Part shown: positions 57,277 through 64,000 of the stretch, piece after piece
Layout: every line of letters begins with the position of its first letter
Position numbering within the stretch: position 1 is the stretch's first letter
NCBI RefSeq assembly: GCF_030247195.1
Contig: NC_080671.1
Location: 107,495,845-107,559,844, forward strand
Direction of reading: 5' to 3'
From: Topomyia yanbarensis
Taxonomy: Eukaryota; Arthropoda; Insecta; Diptera; Culicidae
Length of the DNA: 64,000 nucleotides
Notes under the pieces: generated by a model
Database searches by the model: none
What the model saw: the letters and a program-made list of their open reading frames with translations, nothing else
What the model was told of the DNA's origin: nothing
Made by a program: the position numbers and the translations under genes

Positions 57277-58533
57277 TTTGTAGCTGTAATTTATAATTAT
57301 TCCCTATTCTGTAAATTAGCTTTAAGAAAAGGGTAACGGGCTTGTAGCCTACAGCCAACTACAAATACAAATACAAATACAAATACCCGTCCGTAGCTCA
57401 AATAACACGCGTTCGAGCTAATAAGATACGCGTTATAGTAAATGACCTCGACCAGGCAAACGAGATTGCTCGCAGCGAACGTTTTACGAAGCAATTCAGG
57501 GTGCATGTACCTTGTAGGGCAGTGGAGATCGATGGGGTCGTTGCCGAACCGGGTCTGAAGTGCGAAGACCTGTTGAAGTACGGGGTTGGTTGCTTTAAGG
57601 ACCCTTCACTTCAACAGGTGAAGATTCTGGAATGCAAGCAATTGCATTCCACAAAAACTGAAGATGATAAGACAACTTATTCTCCGTCAGACTCGATTCG
57701 GGTGACTTTCTCTGGGTCTTCTCTCCTCAACTATGTCCTTCTGGTTAAGGTTCGCCTACCTGTTCGTCTGTTTGTTCCGCGGGTGATGAACTGCAGCAAT
57801 TACAAGCAACTGGGCCACACAGCCACTTATTGTGGCAATAAAAAACGGTGCGCCAAATGCGAGGGAGAGCATGATGATGACGCTTGCGGTGGAGAAACTG
57901 AACAGTGTATTTACTGCGGGGGCCCTCCGCATGCTCTTAAGTCATGCCCGGCGTACAAGCAGCGCAGGGATAAAATTAGGCGCTCACTTAAGGATCGCTC
58001 GAGGCACTCTTATGAAGAAATGCTAAAGAATGCTTCGCCATCTATCCCTTCCGAAAATTCCTTTGCTCTTTTGGCTCGTGGTGAGCAAGAATCTGACGAT
58101 CCACAAGAGGGAACATCTTTTGTTAACCCGGGGGAATCTAGGAAGAGGAGAAAGCTAGCCTCCCCTAGACTGCCTCGTAAGGGTGCCAAGGTGTCCTCCT
58201 CAGAGAGTGTGCCAACTACATTTAATAAATCCAACGGAAGTGGTGCCCAAAAGCCGAAGCAAGTTGCTCCAGGACTTGGAAATTTTAATTCTAACAAGGA
58301 GTATCCACCACTTCCAGGGACACCAAAAACCCCAAGTGTCCCCTTTTTTCAAACAGACACTCAATCCAGTAATGGACTAATGAAATTTTCTGACATAGTG
58401 GACCTAATTTTCACAGCTTTCAATGTTACTGATCCTCTTAAAAGCATTCTAATATGTTTTCTCCCTATAGTGCAAACATTTTTGAAGCAGTTGACTGCTA
58501 AATGGCCCCTCCTTGCAGCGATCGTATCCTTCG

Positions 58534-59960
58534 ATGGCTAAGTCATCAAACGAGGTCACTGATTTGATCACTGTCCAACAGTGGAATTGCAGAAGTATCC
58601 TCCCGAAAATCGATTCCTTCAAATTTTTACTAAACAGTTTAAATGTGATGTTTTCGCATTATGTGAAACTTGGTTAACTTCCGATATAAATCTCAACTTC
58701 CATGACTTTAATATAATCCGTCTGGATCGAGAAAACCCTTACGGTGGAGTACTTTTGGGGATCAAAAAGTGCTATTCTTTCAATTGAATTAACCTCCCTT
58801 TGACACCAGGCATTGAAATTGTCGCTTGTCAAGTTATAATCAAAGGTAAAGACCTTTGCATTGCTTCCATCTACATTCCTCCTAGATCCTCGGTAGGGCA
58901 CCGAACGCTTTGTAATATCACGGAATCCTTATGACCATTTCAAACACGGGAGAAATGACGCGGATTCCTACACCACCAGCACGCGCAAGCGCGTTGGATT
59001 TATCGTTTTGCTCGACATCGCTACAGTTATATTGCAGGTGGAAGGTGATCCCTGATCCCCACGGTAGCGATCATTTGCCTATCGTAATTTCAATTGCTAA
59101 CGGTTCAAGACCATTGGAAAAAAATCAATCTCTCGTATGACATCACACGGAACATTGATTGGAAGAGTTACGCGACCGCGATATTTGTTAAAATCGAATC
59201 CACTCAAGAACTTCCTCCGGAGGAAGAGTACAGGTTTTTGGCTGGCTTGATTCTCGACAGTACGAATCAAGCTTAGACTAAACCAGTACCCAGCGCGAAT
59301 ACCCATGGACGGTCTCCCACACTGTGGTGGGATAAAGAGTGCTCAGAGCTGTACGCGGAGAAGTCCACTGCATATAAGGCCTTCCGGGAAGACGGGTTAC
59401 CCGCTAGCTATCAACAGTACGCGTCGTTAGAAAGGCGAATGAAGAGTCTAATAAAAAGCCACAAAACGCAGTTATTGGCGCCGGTTCGTCCACGGGTTAA
59501 CGAGAGAAACAGCGATGAGCACTCTTTGGGGTACGGCTCGACGTATACGTTATCGAAACAGTACCAACGAGAACGTGGAATATTCAAACCGTTGGATATT
59601 CGCTTTCGCCAAGAAGATCTGTCCGGATTCTGTCCTGGTACAGAAAATGTGCCGCGCCGCGTCTCCTCCCGATACTGCGAACGAAACACCGTTTTCGATG
59701 GAGGAGTTCTCACTTGCTCTCTTATCATGCAACAATAACGCCCCAGGGTTAGACAGAATCAAATTCAACTTGCTGAAGAATCTGCCTGACACTACAAAAA
59801 GGCGCTTGTTGAATTTATTTAACAAGTTTCTTGAGGGTAACATTGTCCCTCATGACTGGAGGCAAGTGAAGGTCATCGCCATCCAAAAACCAGGAAAACC
59901 AGCCTCCGACCACAACTCGTATCGGCCAATTGCAATGCTCTCCTGTATTCGGAAGTTAAG
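58534..59960 (+). pseudogene. I-group ORF2 remnant: endonuclease, linker and start of RT
   Basis: ORF2 opens with ATGGCTAAG at 58534, overlapping the ORF1 stop. The endonuclease is visible as VQQWNCRSILPKIDSF, then after a frameshift FALCETWL (near 58655), a deletion, and SDHLPIVIS near 59070. Stops and shifts separate these. The linker (PWWDKECSELY near 59325, YASLERRMKSLIK) leads, after a one-base indel in an A run near 59455, to MSTLWGTARR at 59515. RT begins with VPHDWRQVKVIAIQKPGKP and SYRPIAMLSCIRKL. Homology ends abruptly at about 59957. The element has lost the rest of RT and RNase H here; a 3' fragment of the same family lies at 63200. Confidence 0.8.
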
Positions 59961-62900
59961 TAAGTTAAGGAAGTAACGCGTTGAAGGGATTACACCACTG
60001 TAGAACACGAAAAAATAGGCATTTTTCGAGAATTTTTCTTGACGCAATAAAAAAGTGAATTGAGATCTTGCTAAATTGGACTTATAACATAAGTATTGAA
60101 TAACACAAAATATTTTTTTCGAGCAAATTCATCACAAGATGGCGGCTGTGCAGAATTTTCACCCATGCAAGTTTTTTGGAAGGGGTCCACTGCCGGAAAT
60201 CTATCTCCCGTAATTTTTCTGATTCCTTATGTCAATAGCGATCGACGGAAGGATTTTGTTTTCAATGTTTTGATTTTACGCGAAATGGCGCACTTTTGAG
60301 TGGAAAATCGCCGAAACTGTCATAAAAATCGACACAAAATTTTTAATTACAAAAAATGTAATCAATAAAAAAATAAAATCCTACGTGCGTCACTGGAGAA
60401 ATCAATTTTGAATGATTTTTTTACCGCACACAATAGAAAAGTTTTTACAATTTTTCAAAGACGATATTGTGCTGTAAAGATTTAAAACATTTCCAGATTT
60501 TAGCTCGGTTGCGATTTTCAAATAAGTTTAATCGAATGTGGTAAAAGATCCGAAAAGTCGTTTTAAAATAAAATGTGCGCAATTGATCAAACTTTTGGGA
60601 AAATATATCTATTTGTGAATCGGTTGACACGTTCCCAGTTCAACAAGCATAAGCATAAGCATAAGAGATCGCCCACAGTTGCTACTCCGTCATTGACCAG
60701 AACCAAATTAGGTTGGAAAATGTTCATTGGAACAACATACTTGGGAATAACATGATGAGCCACATTGCACAATCTATTCTGATCCCTGCATGCTGATCAA
60801 TACCGACGCTGGCCACGACCGAATGCAGATCTTCTGGGAAAGGAAGGAATGTTTGTCCGATACATGTTCCTACTAGAGACCGAGGAATAAGTGGTGTGCC
60901 AATAGCGTTATCATGTAATAATTGCTCTGGGCAGCCGGCGGCCGAGAATTTGGGAAATTTATCATTTGTTTTATGGATACGATTAGCACAATAAGTAATT
61001 TGAACTCCGGATAACCGGCTATAAGGAGCACTGCTTATATTTAATAATATTCAATCACGCAACGAATTTTTTTTCGTGGTTTCTATCGTGTCAGTGCTGA
61101 TTTTACTCGGCGATCGTTTGAATAAAATGCGGAATCTACAAGAAGGTTCATCAGACTCTTCCATAGGTGTCGCGGCGTTGTTGGTTTGGAAGGGAATAGG
61201 GTCTAGGATTCGCTCCATGCAAGCGATGCGACCTGTAAAGCATAGTTTATTAGGTAGTAGTTTAATTAGTTTTCGAGAACACGATCGCTCGAAAAAGAAG
61301 ATCTTGTTTAATTTTTGGTTCTTTTTAAACTCTGGGTAGCCATCTACCAAGAGTATCCTATGTTTTCTAAACAAAAGCAATTTCAACTCCTCACAGCCGA
61401 CCGTGGGAGTATTGCCTAGAAAAGCTAATCTTATCTGCGTAATGGGCCGGATCACTATTTACTGCGACATTATCGAATACTGAAGGGAAATACAGAGGAT
61501 CGTTAACCTGATGCAGTCAAATCAAAGTCCCATTAAAGCCGGCCTCCGAACAACTATTCATTTGTACGGTATTGTCTTCTTGGCTAGATCCGTTCGCACC
61601 CTTTCATTCTACCACTATCGGCAGAAGACCGACGGGACCCAGTCGTCGCCTGTCTAAGGACCAAATGTCATCAATAGACCTAGACTCGCTGGGGACATGG
61701 GATAAAATTGAAAGCCAACCAATAAACATGACAGTAAAATACTTATTCTTCGCGCTGACATAACTGAAGGTAATTGCCAACCGGTCCTCGATCCCTCTCG
61801 CGAATTGTGAATTCTCAAGCCTTATACATGATTGAAGTCATTCCCTAAGCACATTGAATGCTCTGTGGATTAGTTAAAAAAAATAAAATAAACCCTAAGC
61901 AAACATAGAAAGTTAGTTTGCTCAGTCCAAAGAAAAGTTGGCCGACCGACGGATACGTGTTCATTTACAGTGCCATCACATCAACGAACACCCAAAATTT
62001 ACATGCGACAAAATATCTGCAATCCCGAATATAAAAGAATAAAAACCTCTACTCATTTGCAATAAAATAAGAAAGCAAAAAAAACAGTCGAATATCCAAG
62101 GCAGCTTATTTTCAAAGATAGCACCGCCGATGAAATTCCCAAAAAAAAAATGATGAGGGACGCGGACGCAATTAGCTGAGCACCGACCGGCTGGTTTGTC
62201 ATCTATTTTTCGGACGAAGAAATTTGGGGCGACACCTGCTAGTCGCTAGTCGCTGGTGAAACGCCAATTATTTGAATATGCCAATTTTTCTTATTGCCGT
62301 CTTTTTTCACTATTCGGATCAATTTTTTTCTCTGAAAAACCATTTTCACTATTTTTGGAATGTACACTGTGTTTCTAGATGTTTTCTGTACACTTTTATG
62401 GTCCTTGCATTGAGAATCGACGGCCCGTAATGCGAGGAAAAGATTTTTTTTCATTTGGGTTGTTAATGCGCTGAATATAACGTTATCGTTTCAACGCGAT
62501 ATCATTGAATCGATAATTTTTCCGTTGAATTCAACAGCGTTGATTTTGGCGTTTCATCGTTCATCGTCAACGCACTTCGACGAATGTAACGTTAACGTTA
62601 ACGACAATTTTGCATTGATTTCTGTTTTGAGCACTTATAGAACCCAAAGCTATTTTTAATTTGAAAATATCTCTACTTCTATTATAGTCGATAGGCTGAA
62701 CCACCTTAATGCATGGACACACCGGGCCATAATTATGTTAGATATAAAAAGCAAGGCTGCAACTTGATTTTCCTTGGCCTACCAGACTACCAAAAGGATC
62801 CAAACACGAGTACAACTAAAAGATTTCTAAAGAAATTTAGTTAAATATGCCATATCACCAATGAAATGAATAGGGGTGAGCCTTGCAAAACGAAATAATT

Positions 62901-63199
62901 TTATCAAATAGACCTAAACTCCTCTAAGCCATTCGTATTGTCGTCTGAAAATATCACTACTAGACCGTTCTGACTGTTTTTTTTTTTAAATTGGAAAGAA
63001 AATGCATTACATATGTGATCTGCCATAGGTACGGAATAAAACAAAGGTTTTGCTATCAACATTTTACCAGCAATCAATCCAGCTTGAGTACACTCCTAAA
63101 GCAGTAGCTTCGTCGCATTTAAACAGATTGTTGAGAATTTTGGTACCGGCCAATATTTTATTTATTTAATAATTAACTATATGAGAAATGAACAAAACT
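59961..63199. other. Unassigned sequence between two I-group fragments
   Basis: No recognisable RT, transposase or host gene. Visible are an (ATAAGC)n tract at about 60648-60666, a 134-codon minus ORF (61051-61455) without a known domain, an interval (60650-61770) I suspect to be part of an unclassified repeat, and TTAACG repeats near 62590. In the intact relative, the missing part of ORF2 would be about 1.6 kb, so this 3.2 kb is not simply element sequence. Confidence 0.35.
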
Positions 63200-63655
63200 T
63201 TGGATTTCAAATTTCTGAAAAATCTTATCAGATTACCTTTGTTTGGGTCCCTTCTCATTGCTCTATCCCGGGCAATGAAAACGCCGACTCATTAGCAAAG
63301 GTGGGCGCATTAAATGGTGACATATACGAAAGACCAATCTGCTTCAAAGAATTTTTTAGTATTTGTCGTCAGAGGACGCTCAACAGTTGGCAAACCTCGT
63401 GGAGCAATGGGGAACTTGGACGATGACTACATTCGATTATCCCAAAGGTATCAACGAAGCCTTGGTTCAGGGGGATGGATGTGGGTCGGGATTTTATTCG
63501 TGTAATGTCCCGACTTATGTCCAACCAGTCTGTTCGCTTGTGACGAGGGCTATCACGACATCGAGCACGTTGTCTGGGTATGCGCCGGGTATTTGGACGC
63601 CAGGTCTCAGTTAAAGGATTCCCTTCGGGCCCGAGGTAGACCACCCAATGTCCCC
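63200..63655 (+). pseudogene. I-group ORF2 C-terminal remnant (RNase H end and Cys/His cluster)
   Basis: The frame runs KSYQITFVWVPSHCSIPGNE, NADSLAKVGALNGDIYERPI and LNSWQTSWSNGELGR, then hits TGA at 63424-63426 where the intact relative has TGG (Trp). It continues in phase through LHSIIPKVSTKPWFRG and MDVGRDFIRVMSRLMSN. A deletion of about 20 codons and a frameshift then lead to CDEGYHDIEHVVWVC, and the frame ends with RARGRPPNVP at a TGA near 63656. It matches residues ~675-835 of the product at 16893-19487. It may be the 3' part of the copy at 58534-59960. Confidence 0.8.
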
Positions 63656-64000
63656 TGATGTCCCTTATTTATACTTTTATAAAAACGATAAATATCCCAA
63701 TTTAGCCCCTCTCTTTTTATTTTTCGTTTTTAAAAGTTTCTTCCTGCCTTGTGGAACCGATCAGCTCCAGACTGCCACTATGTAACTGCCGTCGCCCTTA
63801 CCACTACGGAAACTGAAGCGAGAGCGACTCGAGGTCCAATGACTTTTGAAGGATTCCCCGCGGGCCCGAAGAATACCATCCGCCAATCCGACCTACTAGA
63901 CTGAGGCGCTAATTTGTTTCGCTGATCTCCCGTTTGCCCGAAAGTTGCAAGTTTTGCTCTTCTCTCCCGGTCACCATCTACGCCTTCTCTCCCCGGTCCT
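63656..64000. other. Probable I-group 3' UTR, then unassigned sequence
   Basis: The first part (T-rich, about 63656-63740) is in the position of the element's 3' UTR. The remainder, with repeated ctctcccggtc and gaaggattcc.cgggcccga strings (the latter like 63617-63640), is a partial local duplication of the ORF2 end. The window ends inside it. Confidence 0.35.

Larger units (their letters stand above)
55414..57383 (+). mobile_element. Jockey/CR1-like 5'-truncated insertion with (CAAATA)n tail
   Basis: The insertion begins inside RT motif A and ends with ctacaaatacaaatacaaat-type repeats. TACCCATC (55406-55413) and TACCCGTC (57384-57391) form an 8-bp target duplication with one mismatch inside the I-group ORF1. 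The length is 1,970 bp, of which 772 bp is a later MITE. Early RT termination explains the missing 5' part. A tail of short tandem repeats instead of poly(A) is a CR1-like trait. Confidence 0.8.
55199..58541 (+). pseudogene. I-group ORF1 (RNA-binding, zinc knuckles), split by a nested insertion
   Basis: The first part (55199-55413) opens MAEGEGTLDGNDIPMDLPDK and runs to NYPS. The second part resumes at 57384 with YPSVAQITRVRANKIRV and continues to the stop at 58539-58541. Both parts are in the same phase, so without the insertion the frame would encode about 454 residues, close to the ORF1 of Drosophila I. Three knuckles lie near 57790-57960: CSNYKQLGHTATYC (second Cys replaced by Tyr), CAKCEGEHDDDAC and CIYCGGPPHALKSC. 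A Lys/Arg-rich tail with SRKRRK follows. ORF1 of this kind binds the element RNA. The final TAA overlaps the ORF2 start (ATGGCTAA). Confidence 0.85.

Overview
The window looks like intergenic or heterochromatin-like DNA from a mosquito (Culicidae, most likely Aedes or a close relative). I infer this from the retroelement families, from A+T-rich sequence with no bacterial-style gene packing, and from repeat types familiar from mosquito genomes. I could not support a single host protein-coding gene, tRNA or rRNA. Nearly everything that can be identified is a transposable element, a broken piece of one, or an inverted-repeat element.

Layout. 1-6.4 kb: a dispersed LTR-like repeat (three copies). 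One copy is split by a 3.1-kb terminal-inverted-repeat (TIR) element with a perfect 10-bp target duplication, and again by a TA-flanked miniature element. The 3.1-kb element itself carries another TA-flanked element and two large inverted repeats. 6.4-16.4 kb: mostly unassigned sequence with a few MITE-like repeats, including a 245-bp hAT-like MITE with an 8-bp duplication. 16.45-19.8 kb: a tRNA-type SINE with a 9-bp duplication, then a 5'-truncated I-group non-LTR retrotransposon with an intact 864-codon RT/RNase H ORF, a poly(A) tail and a target duplication of at least 11 bp. It is the best-preserved coding sequence in the window. 22.4-27.3 kb: fragments of two retrotransposon ORF1 (gag) genes. 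27.8-31.7 kb: a decayed LOA/R1-like element on the minus strand, split by a 1,167-bp TA-flanked element. 31.7-33.1 kb: a 1.36-kb hairpin element with arms of about 640 bp. 33.2-35.5 kb: a mosaic I-group pseudogene.

36.7-37.2 kb: short perfect hairpins. 39.06-40.66 kb: three tandem units of about 510 bp, each with a TG/TATG microsatellite. 43.0-46.2 kb: a pogo/Tigger-like TIR element holding a foldback repeat. 47.7-48.6 kb: a gag-type ORF1 with no ORF2 after it. 51.2-53.6 kb: two abutting long inverted-repeat elements. 54.6-60 kb: a three-level nest, in which an I-group element carries a Jockey/CR1-like insertion in its ORF1, and that insertion carries a 772-bp MITE in its RT. Both insertions leave target duplications, and removing each would bring the flanking reading frames back into phase. 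63.2-63.7 kb: the RNase H/C-terminal end of a further I-group copy.

The parts do not form a pathway; the window records successive insertions. The most interesting signals are the group of TA-flanked elements whose ends all begin GGGGA-type followed by diverged TTG-containing motifs, the very long hairpin elements (possible sources of double-stranded RNA), and hairpins flanked by short direct repeats that look like template-switch products. All coordinates of decayed elements are approximate. Family names rest on motif recognition, not database searches.
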